Below, piece by piece: positions 1 to 11,588 of a stretch of DNA of 64,000 bases. The position numbers and the translations under genes are program-made. The notes under the pieces were generated by a model. It worked only from the letters and a program-made list of their open reading frames with translations. It ran no database searches and was not told the origin of the DNA. How positions within the stretch are numbered: position 1 is the first letter of the stretch; each line of letters opens with the position of its first letter. This stretch comes from Albugo candida (taxonomy: Eukaryota > Oomycota > Peronosporomycetes > Albuginales), in assembly GCA_040437565.1 (NCBI GenBank), contig JBDOQK010000028.1, forward strand, positions 124,001 to 188,000, read 5' to 3'.

Positions 1-2095
1 CGAGGCGATCTCTGCTGGTCATTTCAAGAATCATATCGAGATTCCAGCGAATGTATGTGGAACAGTACGCCTCCAATGCACTCAGTGACATCGATTGGGC
101 ATGTTGGAGGACATCTACGGCATTGGTGAAGTCCATATAGCGAGCAATGGCTCGCTGTGTCATCTCCAGAAGTTTTGTTGGGCCATGACTATTCTGTACA
201 GGCGAACACTGGAAATCAGCTTCATAGGGACCGACCAGGATGGCAGTGTGTTGATGCCCTGCTGCGACCTGAACAGCTTTCTTGACACCTGAGACACGCT
301 TTGGTTGAGGCTGATATGTATTCTTGGATCCATGACCCAAGGATCCCTCCAGGCCATACCCCCATGTCACTAAATCACCGCTTTCTGTCACTATGGCACA
401 ACGATCGTCGGAAGCGCTAATGTCAACCACTGATCCAAAGGAGCAAATATTCTTCACTTTGGATGGTGCTCCTGGATAAGAAGGCTGAGCTGGAGTATCG
501 AGATCTTGACAGCATATAGTTTTGTTGGAGCCCCAGACATACACTTGGCCACGACTATCGAGCGCCATGGAATGGTTACGAGCACAAGAAATTCGGATGA
601 TATTGACGGGAGGAGTTGCGAGAAAAGCGCTTTTTCGATAAGCTTCTTTTGCTTTCTCAAAGTTGACTCGAACCAGATGAAAATATCCATTTCCACATCG
701 CCATACTTGGCCCTGTGCGACTTGATTCCGAGTACAGTTCAAAAGAACCAATGTATGACCTTCGGCGATCGAGATTTGAATCACGCACACGCTGTCGTAA
801 TTCTCTCGCATTTCAGAAAGCACTGGATGGCTCAGAAAAAGATTCACACGCTTTGGAATGGGGTCGCCGTGGTCAATCGCAAATGCTTCACTTCGTCCAA
901 GCTGCCCTTTTTTGTTGTTACCCCACGTGAATAACTCTCGTTGAGTCTCATCCTCTTGGCCTATGAAAGCCTTATCGGCTGATAGTTGTGGGGCTTTACG
1001 ATTTTCACAGATGGCGGCCGAGTGTGACCTCGAAGCGGCGATTTCCCGCACAACAAAACCTTTTAATGCATCAATTCGCTTGGGAAACAGACGACTTTCA
1101 AGCGTGCATTTGGAAGAATGACCCAGCTGCCCAAAACTGTTGGATCCCCACGAATACAACTTTCCATACCGTGAAAGTGCGAGCGTGTGGTTCTCTCCAG
1201 CGGCAACTTTGACCAAGAAAATATGAGCCAGTTTTTTCACCATCGCGGGCTCCAAATGACTAAAAGTTTTCTCAGATTATCTTATTTTTGCTCAGAAGCA
1301 TGGAAGTACGTACTCGCACTGAGTTCCAAGACCCAACCGTCCTCCTTTTCCAAATCCCCAAGTGAAGCAATGTCCATTTGCATTGAGGGCTACAGTATGG
1401 AACCTTGAAGCGCTTATTTGCGTTATTGGGCACGCTGATGGGAACAGAACAATTTTTGGAGTGGATTGAATCAAAGCTCGCGGGAGGTGGTACCCCAGCT
1501 ACATAAAAACGGATCTCAGCTGATTCCCATCCGATCAAAAATTTGAACGCTTTACTTGATAATCAGCTCTTCCACAAGTGTACACCAAGCCTCCTCGTCT
1601 CGTCGGATCTGAATTAGGCGAGATTCCTTGTTTGTGGTGCTTCTTTCCCGTGAAGTCGGAGACAGACAACCGAAATGCGATCGTTCGATGCGTAAAGCTA
1701 ATTATATCAGCTGCAGATTCACCCGCGTGGTCCTTCATTTGGAGAAAGAAATCGACTTTATTACGGTGGAACCGAAGCTGACAAACTCGCAAAAGTAAAG
1801 CTGCGATATGAATATGCTGATGGTAAAGACTACGGTGCAAAGCTGTCCATCCCGATTCCATATCTTGAAGAAACATATCTGCACCATAATCGAGTAAGAT
1901 CTTCACGACACTGAAATTACCCGAGGATGAAGCGATATGGAGAGCTGTTTCTCCTTGAGCGTTACGAGAATCAAGAATCGCGACATCCTTGTCCAATATG
2001 TGGTTAATTGATTTCAATGAGGAGTCTGTGGATGATTTAGCAAGACAGCAAAGATTCGTGGTTGCATCAAGTACAACTTCATTCGACACAGTCAT
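1..2095 (-). CDS. IBTK-like ankyrin/RCC1 protein, 3' part cut by window edge
   Basis: The start codon is at 2095. The first 180 residues hold ankyrin repeats, including ESGWTALHRSLYHQHI, which matches the ankyrin block of inhibitor of Bruton tyrosine kinase (IBTK). An RCC1 propeller follows, beginning VYTCGRADYQ and continuing with FTWGFGKGGRLGLG, LYSWGSNSFGQLGHS, LFTWGNNKKGQLGRS, VYVWGSN and LVTWGYGLEGSLGHG. Two introns were placed by frame: 1499..1555 (57 bp) and 1260..1313 (54 bp, donor GTACGT). After the last RCC1 blade the frame stays open to base 1 through a helical stretch (ALEAYCSTYIRWNLDMILE) resembling the region that follows the BTB domains in IBTK. The BTB domain itself is not recognised; it may be divergent or split. 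IBTK family members act as substrate adaptors for cullin-3 ubiquitin ligases; that role is inferred here. The C terminus lies outside the window. Confidence 0.85.
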
Positions 2096-2248
2096 TATTT
2101 CTCTGCTTGGATAAGCTACAGCTGGAGTACCGGTACGATACCGGGATCATATCATGCTCTGATCCTCAGACTTGGTACACGGAGACGATTCCCCGACTAT
2201 GTAATGACGATTGTGAAGGAGAAGAAGACTGTGATGCAAAAAGATAAC

Positions 2249-4118
2249 TCACTTGTCGGATACGCCCAATAATGAATCGCTGTCAAAACTAAAGTCGCCG
2301 CTGGTCTTGCAATTGTGGTCCTGGAATGCACCCCGGACGTATGTCTCATGGGGTAGCGTAAAACGGCTTTCTTCGCACAAATTTGCAATGCTGTTGGTTT
2401 CCGTGAATGCGAAACTGACCAAGGCATAGTGAGCATAGCGCTATTCGACAGCGAACAGTACAATCCTACCTTCCCATCCCAAAAAGTGCCAGTGTCTTTG
2501 GCATACACCTCGAACGCTGAAGTTCTCCATTCGACAATAATGGCGATGATAGCAAGTGATAATGACCAGTTTGAAGTCGAGGCATGCGAGTATCCAGTAT
2601 CAACATTTGACCCATCTCAAAGCCTAAAGCCACTTTGAACGGATCCAAGTACTCATGAGCAAACAATCCACCAAATAAGTGCACGTTCTACGACAATCAC
2701 AGTGGTTTGAAATTGGCTGATTATTGGAAAGAAACACCAACCCAGCATTTCGACAAAACTGTTTGAATCTGAGCTGCACGAAGACGAACGTCGGCTAGCT
2801 GGAAATCACCCCCATCGGTTGTCCAGCTGAGTTGGCCTTCGGTCATCGACCATCGGACGCTGCTGACAACGTCAAAGGCGTCGTATTTGATGAGAAGCGA
2901 ATTTGAGCCGTTCCCGCCCAGAGACCGAAGGTCGGACACACAAACTGTCTCATCGAATCCGCCGGTTAAAAGGTAGGGACCAATGGATCTCGACGTTGCA
3001 ATCTCTCGAATCGCGTCGGAATGAACCATGATGCTTGATCCAGCTAGGTCCAGTACGATTATGTCATCACTATGACCACGTGGAAACTGAACTAAGCGCT
3101 CAAACCCATCAGCTGGCAAGACGCCAGTGCAGCATGTAGATCCACGTGATAGAAATGGATGTCTTTACCAACTGCAGCCGCAACAATGTTATGATTGACC
3201 CAATTCAAGTCTCGAACTTCCTACAACAACTCTACTCATTTGTTGCTCAATCCGAGTGCAATATCTTACGCCAGCAATAGCGACATTTGTCAAATGGGTT
3301 GGAGTTCTGTAGTTTGTGGCCATCATCTGATGCTGATACGTGGGAAGACTCGTTGTGTATGTCGATGCTTCCGTTCCTACAAGAAGCAATCCGTCCTCAC
3401 GAATAACAGGCTTCGACAGCGCTACAACAACACAAAGCGATTACAATCTCGTCATCGATGCAAAAGAACGAACCGAGCGGTATCGGGCTGGTTTGATCGC
3501 GGAAGGAGACGACCTGTATTCAAATGCGGGCAATCGACAGCGAGAATGACAGCTTGAATGGAATCTTACGAATGACGGAGGCTTCCGCTGCTGGATTTGC
3601 TGCCCGTAATCGAATGGGTTGATGACGCTGAATATATTTGGAGCTGCGACATCGGGAATGGAAGCAACGCATTCTTTCCATTCAGTGATACCTTGCACCT
3701 CCCCTTGCTTCTGATCCGATGTGGATTCTGACGTCGAAAGAAGTTCTGGCTGGCCGGTTTCGACTGGAGCCTCCTCACCTTCGACCTGTTCTGTACTTGT
3801 GGAAGCATCCTCTGGAGGAGTATCTCTGGACATACTGTTCGCATTCGAATACGCTGAGAGAGATTCAACCAATTGTTTGTCAAAAGTCGTCCATGATTCT
3901 AAAATTCCGACCGCGATGGCATCCAAATTGGCATCTTGCGATTGTGTGGGCGATATATCTTCCAAGAAATCGCCCTGTAGATCTTTATCGTCTAGAATTG
4001 GAGCCCATATGCATTCCTGCTCATCTTCAACACTGCTCTCCTTCATTTGAGACGTAGCATCAGCACAAGGCTCACGTATTGCGTCAGGATGTGCATTTTC
4101 TTTCGTAGTCGGGTCCAT
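2249..4118 (-). CDS. WD40-repeat protein with acidic N terminus
   Basis: The frame starts at 4118 with about 180 acidic, Ser/Thr-rich residues and continues into WD40-like blades, for example VRDLNWVNHNIVAAAVGKDI, PYLLTGGFDETVCVSDLRS and VSSVRWSMTEGQLSWTTDGG. Seven introns restore one frame: 3514..3569, 3422..3473, 3221..3269, 3044..3105, 2688..2741, 2517..2566 and 2441..2469. The spliced length is 1518 nt, giving 505 residues and a stop at 2249. The last intron is only 29 nt, unlike the 49-62 nt of the others, so that junction is the least certain. The protein ends GDFSFDSDSLLGVSDK. I could not assign it to a named WD40 family. It lies 153 bp upstream of the IBTK-like start on the same strand and diverges from the BT1 gene at 4505. 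Confidence 0.75.
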
Positions 4119-4504
4119 TTTGGAGATTGCAATGTCTAAGATCGAATCTTTGTTTCGATTCGGCCTTTTTCTTGCGAGAAAGGAGTCATGACCATCGAAA
4201 TTCCCTTGGAAAAGCAGAACTTTCTTGACGAGTATTATCGCTAGGTGGTTTTGTCTAGCATCAAATGGATCGATTCAGATGCAAATTAACAATGTGCAGC
4301 TTTTACGCTCCAAAATTGACTCTTTTCTGTCGCAGAGTTACAAACGTTTGCATAGAGATTGTCGAATGTATCAACGCGTCTGGTTTTTGGAGAAAGAACG
4401 CGCATGGTCCTTTCGAAAGCAATAGTAAACCTCAGCACAGCCTTTCCTAGTATTGCATTGCCATATGGGATCAGATTGGGGATTCTCTGAATATCAGCAA
4501 GTGG
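4119..4504. other. Intergenic, divergent gene starts
   Basis: 386 bp between the starts of the minus-strand WD40 gene and the plus-strand BT1 gene. No further coding evidence was seen. It presumably carries both promoters, but no specific element could be named. Confidence 0.5.
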
Positions 4505-6223
4505 ATGGCGAAGAAGTTTAATGCGTGCAACGAACCGCATCAGAGCCAATTTCATGAGCAGGAAGTGGAGGCGAGGGATTATCATCTACAAATCAGCAAT
4601 TCCTTCGCATCGGATGTCGATAATGATGCCGAATCAAATCGATTCGTAGCTGGTGCAAAATTCTTCAACTACCAGCGGTATGGAGCATTACGATCTGGCG
4701 GGGAAGTATCTCTGTTTTCGCGGGATTATGGCGGTTTACTGGCAGCAGCGTTTGCGTCCTCAGCGACATTCTCGATAGTGAAGACATGCGTACGCCCAGT
4801 ATTGATGACTCACTTGCATACGAATCAGCGGATTTCTGATTCGGCTTTAGAGTATTTACTGAGTCTACCGACTTCTTTCAGCTTTTTCTATGGATTGATA
4901 TCAGACACCCTGCCGATCTATGAATATCGACGAAAATCGTATATGATTTTAGGCGCGTTTCTGTCCATGTTTGCACTCATTGGGCTCACCATTCTCTCTT
5001 TTGTGGTCACGATGCATTCAAGCAGAAAGCACGAAGTATCCCCAGTTTTGTACTTTTACATCGGTCTCATTATACTGGCAGTCACTGGCACATTGATCAG
5101 CAAGGTTGCCACAGACGCTCAAATCATCGAGCTTTCCCAACGTGAGCCGCTGACGAAACGAGGTCTGACTCAAATCAATTACTTGCTATTCCGCGAGATT
5201 GTAGAGGCTTGTGGGATCGGAATCAGCTCAATCATGATTCGTTACGATGAAGTGAAAATGACATATGAGGGGGTTATCTCCCCAGCGTGGATCTACGCGA
5301 TTCTCTTTTTCGTGTCCATGATCACCATCCAGCTGACATTTCTTCACAATGTTGAGTCGCCAGTGATACAAAGAATAAAGGGCATTTCCGTTGACGCGAA
5401 CGATACAACCGAATACAATGAACAAGTTCACATCCTGTCGAATCGATGGGCACCAGTCTATGCTTTCTATCGTATGTGCCAGCAAAGAGCTGTGTGGCAG
5501 CTTGTGACGTTCTTGATGATTGCGATGGCTACATCTCGCTTCCATTTTGGCAGAGGCTTTGATGTGCTCAAACAGTTGGCACATCTTCGGCAATTGAGCG
5601 AGTTGATCGGAAATGCATTCCGAATGCTTGTTACTCTTACAGCAATGTTTGCATGGAGAGCATGGTTGATCAATGTCTCATGGCGATATACCGTCTCAAT
5701 GGCGATATTACTTTGCATCGGACTGGAAATTCTTCAATTCATGCTGATTCTTTATGTCGACTCGGTGCGGAATGAGTACTTTTACTATACGATTCACTCG
5801 TTCTTGGGAGTTGAAGACGCCATTCTCATCATCTTTGCATTTATTCCTGCAACTGAAATTGCGGAATATGGCTTGGAAGGTGCCACGTCGGGTCTACTTG
5901 CATCTTTTCGGAGCATTATGAAAACATCTGTCGGGTCAATTTGTGAGAAAATCAGCCACATCGAGTACTTTGCAGCCTTATCTACGAAAACGATCGCTCA
6001 ACTCTGCATTTTGTTTTGGATTTCGGCCATCATCCAGGGCGCGGTGTGTTTCGCTATTCCGCTGCTACCACGACAGAAACTGGATGCACAACAACTTCGA
6101 GTGTATGGTGGGTACAGTCATATAGCTTTCATCTTTCTCAGCGTGTGCTTTTGCTTCACTTTTGTGATCGCGACATATCTCAATATCCACTCGGTCTACG
6201 GGATCGTGCACAATTGGTATTGA
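4505..6223 (+). CDS. BT1/folate-biopterin-transporter-like membrane permease
   Basis: A single 572-residue exon. A hydrophilic N-terminal tail of about 80 residues is followed by roughly 12 hydrophobic segments. The segment around residues 120-150 (FFYGLISDTLPIYEYRRKSY) matches the signature of the BT1 family within the major facilitator superfamily, which typically reads GlisDs-P-i-GyrRrpY. BT1 proteins transport pteridines or folates, and S-adenosylmethionine in some protists; the substrate here is unknown. Oomycetes are known to carry many BT1-like genes. The distal 218 codons reappear at 9238..9893 because of an unmerged contig overlap. The protein has clear short similarity in layout, but not identity, to the permease at 24294. 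Confidence 0.85.
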   Translation: MAKKFNACNEPHQSQFHEQEVEARDYHLQISNSFASDVDNDAESNRFVAGAKFFNYQRYGALRSGGEVSLFSRDYGGLLAAAFASSATFSIVKTCVRPVLMTHLHTNQRISDSALEYLLSLPTSFSFFYGLISDTLPIYEYRRKSYMILGAFLSMFALIGLTILSFVVTMHSSRKHEVSPVLYFYIGLIILAVTGTLISKVATDAQIIELSQREPLTKRGLTQINYLLFREIVEACGIGISSIMIRYDEVKMTYEGVISPAWIYAILFFVSMITIQLTFLHNVESPVIQRIKGISVDANDTTEYNEQVHILSNRWAPVYAFYRMCQQRAVWQLVTFLMIAMATSRFHFGRGFDVLKQLAHLRQLSELIGNAFRMLVTLTAMFAWRAWLINVSWRYTVSMAILLCIGLEILQFMLILYVDSVRNEYFYYTIHSFLGVEDAILIIFAFIPATEIAEYGLEGATSGLLASFRSIMKTSVGSICEKISHIEYFAALSTKTIAQLCILFWISAIIQGAVCFAIPLLPRQKLDAQQLRVYGGYSHIAFIFLSVCFCFTFVIATYLNIHSVYGIVHNWY

Positions 6224-6499
6224 TTCCCGTTGGTATCATCGTAGTGTTTGTATCGAGTAAACCTTTTTTGTGCTTGATTGACTCGTTTTAGCGATGAAAG
6301 CGGAGTGACTGATTGGTATCGATGGATGACTCGACCACCCTGCTCAACGCACGTGTGAAGTGATCCTGATTGGCATATTTGTTGTCCTTGCTTATTCTTA
6401 GCTTGCGTTTCTGCACAAGCCACGTGTTCTTATGCGCCGATAAGTAAGGCCCAATACCGTCAGTTGCAGAGATTATAGATAGATAGCACACGAATAAAA

Positions 6500-7662
6500 A
6501 TGGGCAAAACACCAGAGGAACAGCTTAATGTATTACGCAAGCTTGAAGCCAACAAAAGCTGCATCAATTGCGGCTCATATAGTAAGTTTGGACATCCCAA
6601 TGTCTGTGAGCCGTTTAAGACATTTACATGCTCACAATGCAAGAGCGCTCATCAGAGCTTTTCCATGCGCGTCAAGGTATACTTTTCGTGTGATTTGAAC
6701 GACACAAATTTGATCGTATTTGAATGTAGCATTACTCCATGTCTAATTGGAGCGCAGAGGAAGTCGAGGCTTTGAAGGAAGAGAATGGCGGTGGAAATGT
6801 TAATGCTAGGCGAGTTTGGTTTGGAAAATGGGATGAAAACTTGATGCGTAGACCCACGGAAGGAGACAATTTGGAGTACTTTAAGAGCTTTATTGACAAA
6901 GTATACAATCAACGCGCATTCTATGACCAGAACGGGCACAAAGCACCAATTCGATCTGCTGATAGACAACAAAAGAGTGTTACAGAGCCGTTAGAGTGTG
7001 CGATGGCTGCCACCTCGACTGAGAATTTGCTATCATTCGATGCATTTAGCTCGGAACCTCGTCCAGCAGCGTCCGACTTTGATTTGTTTACGGAACCGAT
7101 CAAACCAAAGTGTCACTCACAAGAAAACGAATGGAGCGCGTTTACGTCCTCTGTGGAGCCAAGTAGTGCGGCTTTTAGTGATTTCTCTTTTGCGCCTACT
7201 ACCTCATCGAGCAGTTCAATCAATCCTTCTTTTCCATCATTCGATCCAATTATGCAGCCGACAAATGGACCACAAAAAAATTCTACTCCCAATTTCGATC
7301 CCTTCACAGACCCGTTCTCTCCACAAGTGTCTATTGGTCGCACTCACGCTGCGACGCATTCTAGCATGGGCGGCAGTGGGTTCAATGTTTTCCAGGGCTA
7401 CACGAAACAGAATGGAAATGGGCTTAATGGAATGGGTGGCAATAGGACGACATGCTACGAGCAACAAAATATGATGAATACGATAAAGCCATCTAACATG
7501 GTGATAAGGCAGCCAAACTCGCTTGTGATGTCAACAGGGTGCACAGGGAATAATATCAGCAACTATTTTGATCCATTTACAGCTCAGCAAGTGGACTCAG
7601 GCGGTAAAGGTTCAGCGAATGCGAAACGTGATCCCTTCGCCGGCTTGGGTTTGCCTATTTGA
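6500..7662 (+). CDS. AGFG/AGD14-type ArfGAP-domain protein, arginine finger replaced
   Basis: Two exons with intron 6677..6729 (53 bp) give 369 residues. The zinc finger has CINC and CSQC pairs, then AHQSFSMRVKHYSMSNWS and EEVEALKEE. This follows the plant AGD14 and animal AGFG1 pattern (CINC..., VC.NCSGIHREFTHRVKSVSM). In active ArfGAPs an arginine directly follows the IH of that motif; here the corresponding residue is Gln (AHQ). The remaining half is low-complexity and carries FDPFTDPFSPQ, NYFDPFTAQQ and KRDPFAGLG. DPF motifs bind adaptor and endocytic appendage domains, so a role in clathrin or vesicle traffic is likely, perhaps as a scaffold rather than a GAP. An AATAAA lies at 7689, just after the stop. 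An identical copy at 10170 comes from the contig overlap. Confidence 0.85.
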
Positions 7663-7918
7663 GAATGAACAGATATTCTAAACTACATAATAAAATTGGC
7701 TTCGTATGTGCTCATTATGTAAGGCAGTTAGCAGTTGATTAGAGCCAACAGTGTAGAAAGAAAAACTTCGAGAAAGTCTTTGGTCGATCAGGTCGGAAGA
7801 TATATGCAAAAGCTATAAAGAGCTACGAGTGTGCGAAGAAAGAAAGGTTCAATAAGCATTTACCGACGTTTCATTTCTATCATTACTTTCTCAAGAAAAT
7901 GGAGTACTTCACGAGACC

Positions 7919-8707
7919 TCAAACGCGTTCTTCTGCACCTTCATCATCAAGAAATTCTACCATGGTCTGATTCTTTCCGCTTTCTCCATCTGGTTTATCA
8001 GTCTTCGAATCGTCTGTAAAGGTCTTCTCCTTTTTGCTTCCATCACTTCCACTGGCATCGCCTGGAATCAAATTAGGTCTCGCTTCAGTATCCTGAATAC
8101 CATTTTCAATAATGTCTTCAGAGGTATCTGGAGCAACAGGATGGGGACTCATGACATAATGCATCTGCCCATTCGAAAAACCATATCTCAGCGTGTTGAT
8201 TGCAAGCTGAATGGCCCAATACGGTGGTTTTTCGTGATTTTCCGAGCCATCTTTTTCATTCTTATCGCTCTCCTCATGCCGTCGGGATTCCGAATTCGAT
8301 GGAATGTTGGACATGTGAGGTGGTTGAATGATGTTTACATCCACAGGATGATGTACATTTGCGTCTACCGCAAGCAATGTACTCTCCGGAAGTGGATGGG
8401 TGAGTCTGCCATTACTTTGTGTATTCGCATCCATTGGGTTTTCAATGTGGTTGGGAACGCTCCTCGGTACAGTATGCGAGCTTCCTGCGGCATCATTAAT
8501 AGTATGCGGCCAGGCTGTGTGCATGCTCGGAACAGATCGGTAAGTCTTATGCAGGTCGCTAGTGTGATGAGATTGCTCGCGTGGATTAGCGATCAGCTCA
8601 TTTTCATGCATACTGTTTTGGTTGAATAGACTCGGACCTAATTCTTTGGCATTGATTTGTAACCACGAAGAAAGCAGCACGAAACGAAAAGAAGGCAGGT
8701 TTCCCAT
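7919..8707 (-). CDS. Candidate secreted, low-complexity hydrophilic protein
   Basis: A 262-residue open frame with no family recognised. The first 20 residues (MGNLPSFRFVLLSSWLQINA) have a short basic start and a hydrophobic core that could be a signal peptide. The rest is hydrophilic, rich in His, Asn, Ser, Pro, Asp and Glu, and lacks cysteines and further membrane segments. The C terminus is acidic (MVEFLDDEGAEERV). No RXLR or CHxC effector motif is visible. In an oomycete such a protein would be a candidate secreted effector or wall-associated protein, but that is inference, and the signal peptide is weak. The gene converges on the ArfGAP. It is repeated at 11589 by the contig overlap. Confidence 0.5.
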   Translation of the reverse strand: MGNLPSFRFVLLSSWLQINAKELGPSLFNQNSMHENELIANPREQSHHTSDLHKTYRSVPSMHTAWPHTINDAAGSSHTVPRSVPNHIENPMDANTQSNGRLTHPLPESTLLAVDANVHHPVDVNIIQPPHMSNIPSNSESRRHEESDKNEKDGSENHEKPPYWAIQLAINTLRYGFSNGQMHYVMSPHPVAPDTSEDIIENGIQDTEARPNLIPGDASGSDGSKKEKTFTDDSKTDKPDGESGKNQTMVEFLDDEGAEERV

Positions 8708-9137
8708 TCAAATACGGGTTTTCTTGCTTATTCTAAATTGAATGCTGAGCCATTTGTCGATTTACTTGAGATCGGATTCGAAGTGGTACTCTTGTAAGGA
8801 ACATCCACCTTTCACATCATTTCGAACGGCCGCTATGGATTACCTGATAAGAATCCAGGGCTCCACTCTGAATCGAATGGAGGAAATGTGTCTAAACACT
8901 GTTGAAGCTACTTCGAAGTGTCTGTGGTGACACTCTAAAAGCCTGAATCGATAGGAGTCCTTCGTCAGAATAGTAAAGAAGGATAGATCAAGGAGCGTCC
9001 CACCAATCAGACAAAAAATAGGGTGAAAGTAGTCTTGCTCATGAGGATTCTAGATTCAAATTAGAGAAAATCACGCGAAATGAAGGCAGAACGGGTACTA
9101 ATACATGAATCGGCCTTCCCTGCAAGTACACCCAGTC
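8708..9137. other. Intergenic, no gene seen
   Basis: 430 bp upstream of the secreted-protein gene, ending at the gap. A 62-codon plus-strand frame (8742..8930) shows no recognisable features. The last bases correspond to sequence just downstream of the glycosyltransferase stop in the second copy. Confidence 0.4.
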
Positions 9138-9237
9138 NNNNNNNNNNNNNNNNNNNNNNNNNNNNNNNNNNNNNNNNNNNNNNNNNNNNNNNNNNNNNNN
9201 NNNNNNNNNNNNNNNNNNNNNNNNNNNNNNNNNNNNN
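9138..9237. other. Assembly gap (100 N) with flanking duplication
   Basis: Exactly 100 N. The 3570 bases before it (5568..9137) are repeated directly after it (9238..12807), which indicates two overlapping contigs laid end to end. Confidence 0.97.
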
Positions 9238-9893
9238 TCAAACAGTTGGCACATCTTCGGCAATTGAGCGAGTTGATCGGAAATGCATTCCGAATGCTTG
9301 TTACTCTTACAGCAATGTTTGCATGGAGAGCATGGTTGATCAATGTCTCATGGCGATATACCGTCTCAATGGCGATATTACTTTGCATCGGACTGGAAAT
9401 TCTTCAATTCATGCTGATTCTTTATGTCGACTCGGTGCGGAATGAGTACTTTTACTATACGATTCACTCGTTCTTGGGAGTTGAAGACGCCATTCTCATC
9501 ATCTTTGCATTTATTCCTGCAACTGAAATTGCGGAATATGGCTTGGAAGGTGCCACGTCGGGTCTACTTGCATCTTTTCGGAGCATTATGAAAACATCTG
9601 TCGGGTCAATTTGTGAGAAAATCAGCCACATCGAGTACTTTGCAGCCTTATCTACGAAAACGATCGCTCAACTCTGCATTTTGTTTTGGATTTCGGCCAT
9701 CATCCAGGGCGCGGTGTGTTTCGCTATTCCGCTGCTACCACGACAGAAACTGGATGCACAACAACTTCGAGTGTATGGTGGGTACAGTCATATAGCTTTC
9801 ATCTTTCTCAGCGTGTGCTTTTGCTTCACTTTTGTGATCGCGACATATCTCAATATCCACTCGGTCTACGGGATCGTGCACAATTGGTATTGA
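9238..9893 (+). pseudogene. Duplicate C-terminal fragment of the BT1 permease
   Basis: Begins mid-codon after the gap and matches the last 218 codons of the gene at 4505..6223. It has no start or N-terminal half. It is the second image of the overlapping contig, so not an independent gene or a genuine pseudogene. Confidence 0.9.
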
Positions 9894-10169
9894 TTCCCGT
9901 TGGTATCATCGTAGTGTTTGTATCGAGTAAACCTTTTTTGTGCTTGATTGACTCGTTTTAGCGATGAAAGCGGAGTGACTGATTGGTATCGATGGATGAC
10001 TCGACCACCCTGCTCAACGCACGTGTGAAGTGATCCTGATTGGCATATTTGTTGTCCTTGCTTATTCTTAGCTTGCGTTTCTGCACAAGCCACGTGTTCT
10101 TATGCGCCGATAAGTAAGGCCCAATACCGTCAGTTGCAGAGATTATAGATAGATAGCACACGAATAAAA

Positions 10170-11332
10170 ATGGGCAAAACACCAGAGGAACAGCTTAATG
10201 TATTACGCAAGCTTGAAGCCAACAAAAGCTGCATCAATTGCGGCTCATATAGTAAGTTTGGACATCCCAATGTCTGTGAGCCGTTTAAGACATTTACATG
10301 CTCACAATGCAAGAGCGCTCATCAGAGCTTTTCCATGCGCGTCAAGGTATACTTTTCGTGTGATTTGAACGACACAAATTTGATCGTATTTGAATGTAGC
10401 ATTACTCCATGTCTAATTGGAGCGCAGAGGAAGTCGAGGCTTTGAAGGAAGAGAATGGCGGTGGAAATGTTAATGCTAGGCGAGTTTGGTTTGGAAAATG
10501 GGATGAAAACTTGATGCGTAGACCCACGGAAGGAGACAATTTGGAGTACTTTAAGAGCTTTATTGACAAAGTATACAATCAACGCGCATTCTATGACCAG
10601 AACGGGCACAAAGCACCAATTCGATCTGCTGATAGACAACAAAAGAGTGTTACAGAGCCGTTAGAGTGTGCGATGGCTGCCACCTCGACTGAGAATTTGC
10701 TATCATTCGATGCATTTAGCTCGGAACCTCGTCCAGCAGCGTCCGACTTTGATTTGTTTACGGAACCGATCAAACCAAAGTGTCACTCACAAGAAAACGA
10801 ATGGAGCGCGTTTACGTCCTCTGTGGAGCCAAGTAGTGCGGCTTTTAGTGATTTCTCTTTTGCGCCTACTACCTCATCGAGCAGTTCAATCAATCCTTCT
10901 TTTCCATCATTCGATCCAATTATGCAGCCGACAAATGGACCACAAAAAAATTCTACTCCCAATTTCGATCCCTTCACAGACCCGTTCTCTCCACAAGTGT
11001 CTATTGGTCGCACTCACGCTGCGACGCATTCTAGCATGGGCGGCAGTGGGTTCAATGTTTTCCAGGGCTACACGAAACAGAATGGAAATGGGCTTAATGG
11101 AATGGGTGGCAATAGGACGACATGCTACGAGCAACAAAATATGATGAATACGATAAAGCCATCTAACATGGTGATAAGGCAGCCAAACTCGCTTGTGATG
11201 TCAACAGGGTGCACAGGGAATAATATCAGCAACTATTTTGATCCATTTACAGCTCAGCAAGTGGACTCAGGCGGTAAAGGTTCAGCGAATGCGAAACGTG
11301 ATCCCTTCGCCGGCTTGGGTTTGCCTATTTGA
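10170..11332 (+). CDS. Second image of the AGFG/AGD14-type ArfGAP gene
   Basis: Same sequence as 6500..7662, including the 53-bp intron (here 10347..10399) and the Gln in place of the arginine finger. It should be counted once with that gene when overlaps are collapsed. Confidence 0.85.
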
Positions 11333-11588
11333 GAATGAACAGATATTCTAAACTACATAATAAAATTGGCTTCGTATGTGCTCATTATGTAAGGCAGTTA
11401 GCAGTTGATTAGAGCCAACAGTGTAGAAAGAAAAACTTCGAGAAAGTCTTTGGTCGATCAGGTCGGAAGATATATGCAAAAGCTATAAAGAGCTACGAGT
11501 GTGCGAAGAAAGAAAGGTTCAATAAGCATTTACCGACGTTTCATTTCTATCATTACTTTCTCAAGAAAATGGAGTACTTCACGAGACC

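Noticed and set aside
8141-8629. 162-codon plus-strand frame with hydrophobic stretches
   Set aside because: Entirely antisense to the secreted-protein frame; its hydrophobic residues come from the complementary codons.
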